From Thalassolituus oleivorans MIL-1 (GTDB lineage Bacteria > Pseudomonadota > Gammaproteobacteria > Pseudomonadales > Oceanobacteraceae), in NCBI RefSeq assembly GCF_000355675.1, contig NC_020888.1:2498883-2562882 (forward strand): a stretch of 64,000 nucleotides of DNA, read 5' to 3'. A program made the translations under genes and the position numbers. Shown piece by piece: positions 38,129 to 47,624 of this stretch (position 1 is its first letter; each line of letters begins with the position of its first letter). The notes beneath the pieces are model-generated. The model was not told the DNA's origin, ran no database searches, and worked only from the letters and a program-made list of their open reading frames with translations.

Positions 38129-38158
38129 AGTATTACGTTTTTAATCTATGGTAATACT
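38129..38158. promoter_or_regulatory. NikR-type operator dyad GTATTA-N16-TAATAC
   Basis: AGTATTAC (38129-38136) and GTAATACT (38151-38158) are a perfect 8-bp inverted repeat. Counting the inner six bases, it is GTATTA-N16-TAATAC, the same half-site spacing as the E. coli NikR operator GTATGA-N16-TCATAC. It lies 12 bases before the importer operon start, so a bound regulator would block it. The likely binder is the NikR-like protein from the end of this operon. Confidence 0.65.
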
Positions 38159-38561
38159 AGGGTGAGCACCAAACGTGCCAATATCTGGACTAATTAGCAC
38201 ATCACATGGGGAAAACGGCATACGTCTCCGTAAATCGCCGACAATAGGCGTATTGAGACTCAGTAGATAATCTTTAAATGATTAGCTTTTACTCAGAGTG
38301 TTTATTTAATGACCGGCGATCTTTTGCATATTTGCCTGCATCGCCCAAATAAATCGCACCACCAAGGAGCGTTTTAAAGTTCGCCGCCCTAATTTTGAGC
38401 GCCAATTAAGTGCATTGACAGGCAAAGGGGAAGTTATGTTAGGATTTATCCGTGGTGAAGAATTAGAACTTCACACTCTGTCAACACACATGGTGTATGT
38501 ACAGACGCTATGCGCCCAGCAAAGTAACGCTAATCAAGCGGTTATATTGCGATAAAACAAT

Positions 38562-38667
38562 GGGTTACTAGGGTTCCGGCTTCACATTTTGAAGTGCTGG
38601 TCCGAGAGTAACCGACCTTTCAGCTGCGCACTGTTAAGGTTACACGGAGGGATAAAAGCCCGGGAGA
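38562..38667 (+). ncRNA. Guanidine-I (ykkC) riboswitch aptamer
   Basis: The conserved blocks of the ykkC/guanidine-I class appear in order: ACTAGGGTTCCGG (38567-38579), GGTCCGAGAG (38599-38608) and ACACGGAGGGATAAAAGCCCGGGAGA (38642-38667). GGTTAC (38563-38568) pairs with GTAACC (38608-38613) to close the first domain. Guanidine binding to this class turns on downstream genes. It stands before the two carboxyguanidine deiminase-type genes and the carboxylase gene. Confidence 0.93.
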
Positions 38668-38710
38668 TCAACCAGACGATTAGTTCGTCGTTGTATCGAA
38701 TCCGTTAACC
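38638..38710 (+). promoter_or_regulatory. Candidate expression platform of the riboswitch
   Basis: GGTTACACGGA (38638-38648), in the 3' half of the aptamer, can pair with TCCGTTAACC (38701-38710) in nine pairs with a small internal loop. Forming this helix would break the aptamer, so it could be the ligand-free state. It ends just before the AGGAAG ribosome-binding site of a small leader frame. There is no clear T-run terminator. Confidence 0.35.
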
Positions 38711-38724
38711 GACAGGAAGCAGAG

Positions 38725-38853
38725 ATGAAAAAACACCCCCATCTTATTCTGTACTTTGATTTTGCATTAACCTTGCATTTTCAATCTTTGGCGCGCACGT
38801 GTCTTTTTCGCGCGGTGGCAACATCTATTTATCTAGTAAGGAAAAGTGTATGA
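38725..38853 (+). CDS. Putative 42-residue leader ORF coupled to the guanidine operon
   Basis: This short frame (MKKHPHLILYFDFALTL...) has an AGGAAG ribosome-binding site 8 bases before ATG. It ends in TGA that overlaps the ATG of the next gene (ATGA at 38850-38853). It sits right after the riboswitch, so translation control of this frame could pass on to the operon by coupling. There is no known family; it may be only fortuitous. Confidence 0.4.
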   Translation: MKKHPHLILYFDFALTLHFQSLARTCLFRAVATSIYLVRKSV

Positions 38854-39614
38854 GCAACGTATACATGGTCGGAAAACCCATCTACGAAGATACGTTGGGC
38901 GGCGGATGCCATTGGTCGATGCGAGTTAAAAAAGGCACCTTATTAACCCTAACTGACGTTAAAGGCGGCGCTAACGTCGGCATGCTTTTCTATAATCCTT
39001 ATGACCTGCTAGAAAAATACAATGCACCCGATACCCTAAAGTGTCAGCACACATTTAAACTGACTCGTGGTCATTGTTTGTATTCAGATATGGGGAGAAT
39101 ATTTGCATCAATTGTTGAAGACGATTGCGGCTGGCATGACACGGTATGCGGCAATTTAAATAAAAACATGCTTGAAAAAAAATGGACACTAAAGACCTAT
39201 CAAGAAGCCCATAATGGCTGGACTCAAAATGGTAATGATGCCTTTTTAGTCGAATTTGCGAAGTACGGTTTAAATCGTAAAGACATGGCGGCTAACTTAA
39301 ATTTATTTAGCCAAGTAGTGACCGACGACGAAGGCAACATGCGCTATGTTGAGAATGCATCTAAAGCCGGAGATACCATTACCCTACGGTTTGAAATGGA
39401 TACCTTAGTGATTTTTCATACCTGCCCTCATCCATTAAATTCTGCCGATGAATATCCAGTGCGGCCCGTGCATTACAGTATCGCTCAAGCCAAACCCGTA
39501 ACAGATGATGATGAATGCAAAAATAAATGCAGCGAGAATCAGCGCGGTTTTAAAAACAATGCACTTTATAATTTTTTGAATGAGCCATTTCCATCTAGCT
39601 CAGCGTCGAACTAA
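38850..39614 (+). CDS. Carboxyguanidine deiminase subunit (urea carboxylase-associated protein 2 type, DUF1989)
   Basis: This 254-residue protein starts at ATG 38850 with AAGGAAA upstream. It belongs to the DUF1989 family long named urea carboxylase-associated protein 2. In guanidine-degrading bacteria the two DUF1989 proteins form carboxyguanidine deiminase (CgdAB), which turns carboxyguanidine into allophanate. [25 protein letters not shown] and the conserved metal-site-like segments [11 protein letters not shown] and HTCPHPLN are seen. Its partner follows after 11 bases. Confidence 0.85.
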   Translation: MSNVYMVGKPIYEDTLGGGCHWSMRVKKGTLLTLTDVKGGANVGMLFYNPYDLLEKYNAPDTLKCQHTFKLTRGHCLYSDMGRIFASIVEDDCGWHDTVCGNLNKNMLEKKWTLKTYQEAHNGWTQNGNDAFLVEFAKYGLNRKDMAANLNLFSQVVTDDEGNMRYVENASKAGDTITLRFEMDTLVIFHTCPHPLNSADEYPVRPVHYSIAQAKPVTDDDECKNKCSENQRGFKNNALYNFLNEPFPSSSASN

Positions 39615-39625
39615 GGAGACAACTA

Positions 39626-40264
39626 ATGATTAAGCACAGCCAGTTAACAGAAGATGCCGCGTCGTTTCGTCACGTTGTCCCAGCAGGCGACTATTTTTTG
39701 CATCGTATCGAAGCCGGTCAAACCCTTCGCATTTTAGACCTAGAAGGCAATCAAGCTGCAGACACCCTGTTCTACAATGCCGACGACCCTAGCGAGCGCT
39801 ATAGCGCCATGGATACCATTCGCGAACAGGGCAATGTGTACCTCACGGCAGGTACAGTGCTGATGAGCAACGAAAATGAACCTCTGCTAGAAATTGTCGC
39901 TGATACATGCGGGCGTCACGATACCTTGGGTGGCGCCTGCGCGACCGAATCGAATACGGTACGTTACTCACTAGAAAAAAAGTGTATGCACGCCTGCCGT
40001 GACAGTTGGATGCTCGCCATTAATCAACATGAAGAATACGGCCTAGATAAAGCGGATATCACTCACAACATTAACTTCTTTATGAATGTGCCAATTACTG
40101 CCGATGGCGGCCTTACCTTTGCTGATGGTATTTCTGATGCGGGCAAATACGTCGAACTTAAAGCGTTAAAAAACGTATTGGTCTTAGTGTCGAATTGCCC
40201 ACAATTAAATAACCCTTGTAACGCCTACAACCCGACACCGATTGAAATTTTGGTGTGGAATTAA
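39626..40264 (+). CDS. Carboxyguanidine deiminase subunit (urea carboxylase-associated protein 1 type, DUF1989)
   Basis: This 212-residue DUF1989 protein is the second deiminase subunit. It shares the block pattern of its partner: [45 protein letters not shown], and [19 protein letters not shown]. The cysteines and histidines suggest a metal site. It lies between the other subunit and the carboxylase, 111 bases before the latter. Function is assigned from family knowledge and the riboswitch context. Confidence 0.87.
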   Translation: MIKHSQLTEDAASFRHVVPAGDYFLHRIEAGQTLRILDLEGNQAADTLFYNADDPSERYSAMDTIREQGNVYLTAGTVLMSNENEPLLEIVADTCGRHDTLGGACATESNTVRYSLEKKCMHACRDSWMLAINQHEEYGLDKADITHNINFFMNVPITADGGLTFADGISDAGKYVELKALKNVLVLVSNCPQLNNPCNAYNPTPIEILVWN

Positions 40265-40375
40265 GTTAAGGTATTGATTCAGCCATAACAGGCTATCCTA
40301 ATTAGCAAGGTTCTGGACGACCTCAGCCTTGCAAGAAGTTCAGTGGGACGACCCACACGCTTGTGAGACAAGACT

Positions 40376-43300
40376 ATGTTTAACAAAGTACTAATCGCCA
40401 ACCGCGGTGCCATTGCTTGCCGTATTATTCGCACTCTTAAAGCACTAAATGTGACTTCAGTAGTGGTCTATCACGAAGCGGATCAACACTCCTTGCATGT
40501 GCAGCAAGCCGATGAAGCCTACCCACTAGGTTCAGGCAGTGTCGCAGAAACCTATTTAAATCAGTCCAAATTGCTTGCCATTGCTAAAGAAACTGGTGCC
40601 GGAGCGATCCATCCAGGCTATGGTTTTTTAAGTGAAAACCCATCATTTGCCGATGCATGTGAGCAAGCAGGAATCGAATTCCTAGGCCCGCGTAGCGAAC
40701 AGATGTTGTCGTTTGGCTTAAAGCACAGCGCCCGTGATTTAGCTCAGAAAAATAATGTTCCGTTATTGCCCGGAACCGAGCTTTTAAGTGATGTCAGTGA
40801 AGCACTCACCTCTGCTGATCATATTGGCTATCCCGTGATGCTGAAGAGCACCGCTGGCGGCGGTGGTATTGGTATGCAGTTGTGCTACAGCGCACAGCAA
40901 TTAAATAATGCCTTTGAATCAGTAAAACGCCTAAGTGCTAATAACTTTGCTAACGACGGCGTATTTATCGAAAAGTTCGTTGAGCGAGCCCGCCATATTG
41001 AGGTTCAGATTTTTGGTGATGGCCAAGGAAAAGTTATTGCTTTTGGCGAACGCGATTGTTCGTTACAGCGACGCAACCAAAAAGTTTTAGAAGAAACACC
41101 TGCCCCAAATATCAGCGAAGCAACTCGCAAAGCATTGCACGATACGGCAATTCGTTTAGGCCAATCAGTTAATTACCGCAGTGCCGGTACGGTTGAGTTT
41201 ATTTATGATGCAGAAACCACAGAGTTTTATTTCTTAGAAGTGAATACCCGCTTACAAGTTGAGCACGGTGTAACGGAACAAGTATTTGGCGTCGACTTGG
41301 TTGAGTGGATGATTAAACTCGGCGCAGGTGATGCTCTACCATTCGATCAAACATTTAACGCTCTAGGCCACAGCATACAAGCTCGTGTTTACGCGGAAGA
41401 TGCCACCCGCGACTTTCAACCAAGTGCAGGTTTATTAAGCCGTGTGACTTGGCCAGCCAAAGCCAATACCAGCAAGACGTTACGCATTGATACGTGGGTA
41501 GAAAGCGGCACACAAGTACCTGCCCTATTCGATCCTATGGTTGCCAAAGTGATCGCGACCGCAGCAACGCGTGACGAAGCCATAGCCATATTAGAGCTAG
41601 CACTCGCGGACACCGAACTGTACGGTATTGAAACCAACCGTCGTTATTTACTCGATATTCTAGCCAACTCAGATGTTAAAAACGGCTTAGTTTATACCCA
41701 ACTATTAAAGACGCTAGAACATGCGCCGCATTCAATGCAGGTCATCAGTGCAGGGACTCAAACCACCATACAAGACCTACCAGCACGCATTGGTTATTGG
41801 AATATTGGCGTTCCACCATCAGGACCCTTTGACAACTACTCGTTTGCTTTAGGTAATCGCTTAATTGGTAATGATGAAAATGCTGCAGGCCTGGAGATCA
41901 CCTTAAAAGGCCCTGTATTAAAAATGATTAGCGCTGCGACCATCATGCTTGCAGGTGCGAATACCAATGCTAGTTATGAACGTAACGGCCAAACTACGAC
42001 CATACCCTTTTGGAAAGCCATTAGCTTAGAAGCGGGCGATATTCTTAATTGTGGCAGCGTCATCGAGGCCGGAGCACGTGCTTATTTAATCATTCAAGGT
42101 GGCATTAATTGCCCTGAATACCTAGGCTCTCGTTCGACCTTTACCTTAGGACAATTTGGTGGCCACAATGGACGCGCACTACTTCCTGGTGATGTATTAC
42201 ATCTAATGCCGACGAATGGTAGTGCTAAAATTGCCGCCGTTTTCGATCAGCTAATGCTGCCGAAAATAACCAACCATTGGCAACTACGCGTTATCTACGG
42301 CCCGCATGGCGCGCCCGAATTTTTCACCCCAAGTGATATAGAAACCTTCTTTGGCCATGAATGGGAAGTGCACTACAACTCTAGCCGCACGGGTGTGCGC
42401 TTAATTGGTCCTAAACCGGAATGGGCACGCAACGATGGTGGCGAAGCCGGCCTTCACCCATCCAATATTCACGACAATGCCTACGCGATTGGCACCATCG
42501 ATTTCACCGGTGACATGCCGGTGATACTCGGCCCCGATGGCCCGAGCTTAGGCGGATTCGTATGCCCAGCAACGGTCATCCATGCCGACTTATGGAAGCT
42601 CGGTCAATTAAAGGCAGGCGATACAATTTCGTTTATTCCGGTATCCCAAGACGCAGCTGTTAGGCTGGCGAATGCACAAACAGAATCTATTGCGTCGCTA
42701 TGTAGCCTCGAACCAGAATTATCCCAAGGCGATATCGTATCGCCAGAAGTTGGTAGCGCAATTATTCGCTCCATCAGCACAGAAAATCACCCGACTGGCG
42801 TAGTATATCGCCCATCTGGTGATCGCTATTTACTGGTGGAATATGGCCCGCTGCAATTGGATATTCGCTTGCGCTTCCGTGTACACGCATTAATGCAATA
42901 CCTAGAAAGCCAAGGTATTACCGCTATTAGCGAATTAACACCTGGGATTCGGTCACTACAAGTGCATTACGATTCGACGGTATTAAGCCAAACGGCATTA
43001 CTGGATTTACTAGTATTAGCTGAAGATCAGCTAGGCGATTTACAAAATACCGAAGTGCCGTCACGTATCGTCCATTTACCGCTCTCGTGGAATGATATCG
43101 CCTGCCAAGAAGCCGTTGATAAATACGTTAAATCCGTGCGGGCCGACGCGCCTTGGTGCCCAGATAACATAGAATTTATTCGCCGTATTAATGGTCTAGA
43201 TTCTATAGATGACGTGAAGAAAATCGTCTTCGACGCCAATTATTTAGTCATGGGCCTAGGCGATGTATACCTAGGTGCTCCAGTAGCGACCCCAATGGAC

Positions 43301-44008
43301 CCGCGCCATCGTCTAGTGACCACTAAATATAACCCTGCGCGTACTTGGACCGCCGAAAACTCGGTCGGTATTGGCGGTGCCTACATGTGTATTTACGGCA
43401 TGGAAGGCCCAGGCGGCTATCAATTCGTTGGCCGTACCCTGCAAATGTGGAACCGCTATAAAACCACCACAGAGTTTACGCAACCTTGGTTATTGCGCTT
43501 CTTCGATCAAGTTAAATTTTATGAAGTGGACCACGATGAATTACAGCATATTCGCAATGTATTTCCGCATGGCCAATATCCAATAAAAATTGAAGAAACA
43601 CGCTTTAATTTGAGCGAATATGAGCACTTCTTAGCGGAACAAAAAACTGAAATATCCGGTTTTCAAAATGAACGCCAAAAAGCATTTCAAGCCGAACTAG
43701 AAGACTGGAAAGCCACCGGTCGCTTCCACTACGACAGCGAACCCGCAGAAGAGAATAACGCTGATGAACGCGTATTACTTGATGGCGAATTTACCGTCGA
43801 TAGTCATATCTCAGGCAACGTATGGCAATGCCTAGTAGAGCCCGGTACACATATCGAAGCGAACCAGCCATTACTGATTTTAGAATCCATGAAAATGGAA
43901 ATTGAAGTAAGCAGTCATCAAGCGGGTACCGTAGTCGAGATACTTCGCCAACAAGGCCAAGGGGTCAGTCCGGGTAAAGCGTTGATCGTATTGAAGGCGG
44001 ATGCTTAA
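40376..44008 (+). CDS. Guanidine carboxylase (urea carboxylase family, biotin-dependent)
   Basis: This 1210-residue enzyme has a biotin carboxylase domain (residues about 1-450, with ANRGAIACRIIRTLK and KSTAGGGGIGMQ), a carboxyltransferase domain (about 455-1000, with GVPPSGPFDNYSFALGNRL and NDGGEAGLHPSNIHDNAYA) and a C-terminal biotin domain with ESMKMEIEV (biotinyl lysine 1173). It carboxylates guanidine, or urea, using ATP and bicarbonate. IGTIDFTGD has Asp709 where, as I recall, true urea carboxylases have Asn. That and the guanidine-I riboswitch favour guanidine. No allophanate hydrolase follows. Confidence 0.88.
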   Translation: MFNKVLIANRGAIACRIIRTLKALNVTSVVVYHEADQHSLHVQQADEAYPLGSGSVAETYLNQSKLLAIAKETGAGAIHPGYGFLSENPSFADACEQAGIEFLGPRSEQMLSFGLKHSARDLAQKNNVPLLPGTELLSDVSEALTSADHIGYPVMLKSTAGGGGIGMQLCYSAQQLNNAFESVKRLSANNFANDGVFIEKFVERARHIEVQIFGDGQGKVIAFGERDCSLQRRNQKVLEETPAPNISEATRKALHDTAIRLGQSVNYRSAGTVEFIYDAETTEFYFLEVNTRLQVEHGVTEQVFGVDLVEWMIKLGAGDALPFDQTFNALGHSIQARVYAEDATRDFQPSAGLLSRVTWPAKANTSKTLRIDTWVESGTQVPALFDPMVAKVIATAATRDEAIAILELALADTELYGIETNRRYLLDILANSDVKNGLVYTQLLKTLEHAPHSMQVISAGTQTTIQDLPARIGYWNIGVPPSGPFDNYSFALGNRLIGNDENAAGLEITLKGPVLKMISAATIMLAGANTNASYERNGQTTTIPFWKAISLEAGDILNCGSVIEAGARAYLIIQGGINCPEYLGSRSTFTLGQFGGHNGRALLPGDVLHLMPTNGSAKIAAVFDQLMLPKITNHWQLRVIYGPHGAPEFFTPSDIETFFGHEWEVHYNSSRTGVRLIGPKPEWARNDGGEAGLHPSNIHDNAYAIGTIDFTGDMPVILGPDGPSLGGFVCPATVIHADLWKLGQLKAGDTISFIPVSQDAAVRLANAQTESIASLCSLEPELSQGDIVSPEVGSAIIRSISTENHPTGVVYRPSGDRYLLVEYGPLQLDIRLRFRVHALMQYLESQGITAISELTPGIRSLQVHYDSTVLSQTALLDLLVLAEDQLGDLQNTEVPSRIVHLPLSWNDIACQEAVDKYVKSVRADAPWCPDNIEFIRRINGLDSIDDVKKIVFDANYLVMGLGDVYLGAPVATPMDPRHRLVTTKYNPARTWTAENSVGIGGAYMCIYGMEGPGGYQFVGRTLQMWNRYKTTTEFTQPWLLRFFDQVKFYEVDHDELQHIRNVFPHGQYPIKIEETRFNLSEYEHFLAEQKTEISGFQNERQKAFQAELEDWKATGRFHYDSEPAEENNADERVLLDGEFTVDSHISGNVWQCLVEPGTHIEANQPLLILESMKMEIEVSSHQAGTVVEILRQQGQGVSPGKALIVLKADA

Positions 44009-44195
44009 CCGAACAATACTCTTGTCTCAAGCAAAGAGCGCTCAGTACGAGCGCCCTCTGTAAATTGCTTGTAGCAACTATAAATGTCCTTAGTAATCAT
44101 CAGGGTGTCTGTTTTGGTCATTGCCCCGCTTTCCAAGCTTTGCCATGATCCTACACATTGAACCAGACGACGAGCGTCGGGTATGAGGAGCCATT

Positions 44196-44951
44196 ATGTA
44201 TCAAGACATCGAGTATCAGGTTAGCGACCGTATTGCAGTTATTTCCATCAATCGCCCTAAAGTACTAAATGCGATCCGTGTTCAAACCTACACAGATATT
44301 ATTGCCGCGCTAAAAGCTTCTGAGGCCGATGATAACGTTAGCGTGGTCGTTATGACCGGCTCTAACGGCAAATTTACCGCAGGTAACGATTTGTCTGACC
44401 TATTGCCTGGTGGTGATTTGAATGCCGTTAGCGAGGGCGTTGCCGGTATTTTTGATACATTAGCTGGCATGGAAAAACCGTTAATTCTTGCACAAGAAGG
44501 TGTTGCCGTTGGTATTGGTGCAAACTTTCTACTGCATGCGGATTTGGCATATGCCGGTAAGAGCATTCGCTACAGCCTACCATTTGCGAAGATTGGTGTA
44601 GCTTCAGAAGGTGGTAGCTCGGTATTACTGAGTGAAGCAATTGGCCCTAAGAATGCCAATGACCTATTACTCACTGGCCGTTTTTTCTCAGCAGAAGAAG
44701 CGGAAAAATGGGGTTTAATTAACGCTGCAGTAGAAGATGGTACGGCGTTAGAGCATGCAATGAAGACTGCCGCAGCATTAACAAAGAACTCGCAAGGTTC
44801 AATTCGAGCGATTAAACAGCTAGGGCGAGCAGAAGGTCATCGCGAGCGCGTGAATAAAGCGGTACTCGCAGAAATGAAGGCCTTCGTTGCGCTGTTAGAT
44901 ACGCCAGAAACTCAGATGCGTATTAACCATGTATTAAAAGGCGGCAAGTAA
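44196..44951 (+). CDS. Enoyl-CoA hydratase/isomerase family protein
   Basis: This 251-residue crotonase-fold enzyme shows INRPKVLNAIRVQTY, TAGNDLSDL for the oxyanion hole and PFAKIGVASEGGSSVLL with the catalytic glutamate. The SEGGSS form resembles enoyl-CoA delta-isomerases as much as hydratases. It acts in fatty-acid beta-oxidation or a related CoA pathway. Single gene followed by a strong terminator, not part of the guanidine operon. Confidence 0.88.
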   Translation: MYQDIEYQVSDRIAVISINRPKVLNAIRVQTYTDIIAALKASEADDNVSVVVMTGSNGKFTAGNDLSDLLPGGDLNAVSEGVAGIFDTLAGMEKPLILAQEGVAVGIGANFLLHADLAYAGKSIRYSLPFAKIGVASEGGSSVLLSEAIGPKNANDLLLTGRFFSAEEAEKWGLINAAVEDGTALEHAMKTAAALTKNSQGSIRAIKQLGRAEGHRERVNKAVLAEMKAFVALLDTPETQMRINHVLKGGK

Positions 44952-44982
44952 AACGTCTGCAAGACGCCAACAACGGCCTTAA

Positions 44983-45016
44983 AATAACCCCGTATTGATA
45001 TCAATACGGGGTTATT
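44983..45016. terminator. Bidirectional terminator
   Basis: AATAACCCCGTATTGAT and ATCAATACGGGGTTATT form a 34-base perfect palindrome with T-run after it, between the enoyl-CoA hydratase gene and the convergent deaminase gene. Confidence 0.85.
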
Positions 45017-45019
45017 TTT

Positions 45020-46189
<1,170 letters not shown>

Positions 46190-46228
46190 TTAAACCAACG
46201 GCGCGAATATGGTAGGCATCATAACAGA

Positions 46229-46264
46229 CTGGCACGACTACGACTGAAAAGTCGTTCGTGCCAG
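46229..46264 (-). terminator. Strong hairpin between the BMP gene and the deaminase gene
   Basis: CTGGCACGA...TCGTGCCAG with an inner ACGACT/AGTCGT stem closes at GAAA. It lies 20 bases after the BMP stop codon. There is no T-run on the minus strand, so it may reduce read-through or protect the 3' end rather than fully terminate. Confidence 0.5.
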
Positions 46265-46283
46265 CCTAAAGAATTTATACAGC

Positions 46284-47384
46284 CTATTGAGGTAGCTTGT
46301 CGTCAATACCTTTGATGTACCAATTAACAGTCGCCAACTCCGCATCGGTTAGCGAATGGCCTGCTGCAACCACTGTTTCACCGGTATTACTGATGATTGG
46401 CCCGGTAAAAGGCTTTAGATCGCCACTTTTAATTTCATCGTATGTGGCTTTTATTGCGCTCTTTACTTCTGCAGGAAGGTTATCGTTGACCGAAGCAACC
46501 ACCAGTAGATCTTCAGCAAAGCCACCCCAAAAATCTTCAGATTTCCAAGTACCGTCGATAACTGACTGAATTTTCGCAATGTACTGTGGCGCCCAGTGAT
46601 CTTGAATCGAGAACATATGGGCGTCGGGTGCAAATTGACTCATATCTGATGCTTGACCAATCGCTTTCACTCCGCGCTTTTGTGCCACCATTAGCGGTGC
46701 AGGACTGTCTGTGTGCTGCAAAATAACGTCTACACCTTGATCGATTAATGCATTGGCGGCTTCGCTTTCTTTGACCGGATCGTACCAGCTACTAACCCAC
46801 ATAATTTTCATTTTTACATCGGGGTTCACTTTGGATGCTGCCATGTAAGCCGCATTAATATCACGAATAACCTCTGGGATTGGAAATGATGCAATGTAGC
46901 CAATGGTATTGGTTTTGGTCATCATGCCAGCAGCAACACCAGATACGTACCGCCCCTCGTAAGTGCGCAAGGCATAGGTTGAAAGGTTTTTACCGCGCTT
47001 ATATCCAGTCGCGTGTTCAAAGTGGACTTTAGGGAAACGCTTAGCCACTTTGACCGTTGGATTCATAAAGCCAAATGACGTGGTAAAAATAAGGTCATTT
47101 CCGCTCTGAGCCAGCTGACGAATCACTCGCTCAGCGTCGGCGCCTTCGGGAACATTTTCTACATAAGTTGTTTGAATTTTATCGCCGAAAGCTTTCTCGG
47201 CTTCAAGACGCCCACGGTTATGTTCATAGGACCAACCGTAATCACCCACAGGGCCGACATAAACGAATCCTACTTTGAGCGGATCTTCCGCCTCTGCCTC
47301 TGGTACAACACCACCAAGTAAAGCCCCAGCGCTCAGCAGGAGTGACGCGAGCCAAGCTTTATGTGGTTTTGGTCGAAATGTCAT
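46284..47384 (-). CDS. BMP-family ABC transporter substrate-binding protein
   Basis: This 366-residue periplasmic protein has a signal peptide and the BMP/PnrA-like fold: VGFVYVGPVGDYGWSYEHNRG, FTTSFGFMNPTVKVAKRFP, YIASFPIPEVIRDINAAYMA, QHTDSPAPLMVAQKRGV. BMP-type proteins bind nucleosides or purines. The remaining ABC genes are not in the window. The adjacent deaminase suggests purine uptake and use. Confidence 0.88.
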   Translation of the reverse strand: MTFRPKPHKAWLASLLLSAGALLGGVVPEAEAEDPLKVGFVYVGPVGDYGWSYEHNRGRLEAEKAFGDKIQTTYVENVPEGADAERVIRQLAQSGNDLIFTTSFGFMNPTVKVAKRFPKVHFEHATGYKRGKNLSTYALRTYEGRYVSGVAAGMMTKTNTIGYIASFPIPEVIRDINAAYMAASKVNPDVKMKIMWVSSWYDPVKESEAANALIDQGVDVILQHTDSPAPLMVAQKRGVKAIGQASDMSQFAPDAHMFSIQDHWAPQYIAKIQSVIDGTWKSEDFWGGFAEDLLVVASVNDNLPAEVKSAIKATYDEIKSGDLKPFTGPIISNTGETVVAAGHSLTDAELATVNWYIKGIDDKLPQ

Positions 47385-47565
47385 GCAGGTATCTCCAATA
47401 AATGTGGTCTAGTAACCTACAAGCAATATTCTGGCCAAGCGGTCAGGTTTTTCATGCTGAGCAAACATAAGGGTTAGAGCCAAAGTGCGGACATTAAAAT
47501 GTTATTAGCGAATAAAAACTGCACCAACTTCAGACACGCCGCCCTGTTGCGGAACATCCTTACAA

Positions 47566-47598
47566 AAAAACCGCCTAGGTTATCCCTAGGCGGTTTTT
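47566..47598. terminator. Terminator after the desaturase operon
   Basis: AAAAACCGCCTAGG / CCTAGGCGGTTTTT, a perfect 14-bp stem with a 5-base loop, 27 bases after the desaturase stop codon. Confidence 0.88.
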
Positions 47599-47624
47599 AT
47601 ATTTCCAATGCCGTTAAGCAATAA

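Noticed and set aside
38401-38445. Sigma-70 promoter with TTGACA at 38415-38420 before the riboswitch
   Set aside because: The -35 is perfect but the best -10 (TAGGAT) is at 19 bases and weak, so I do not annotate it.
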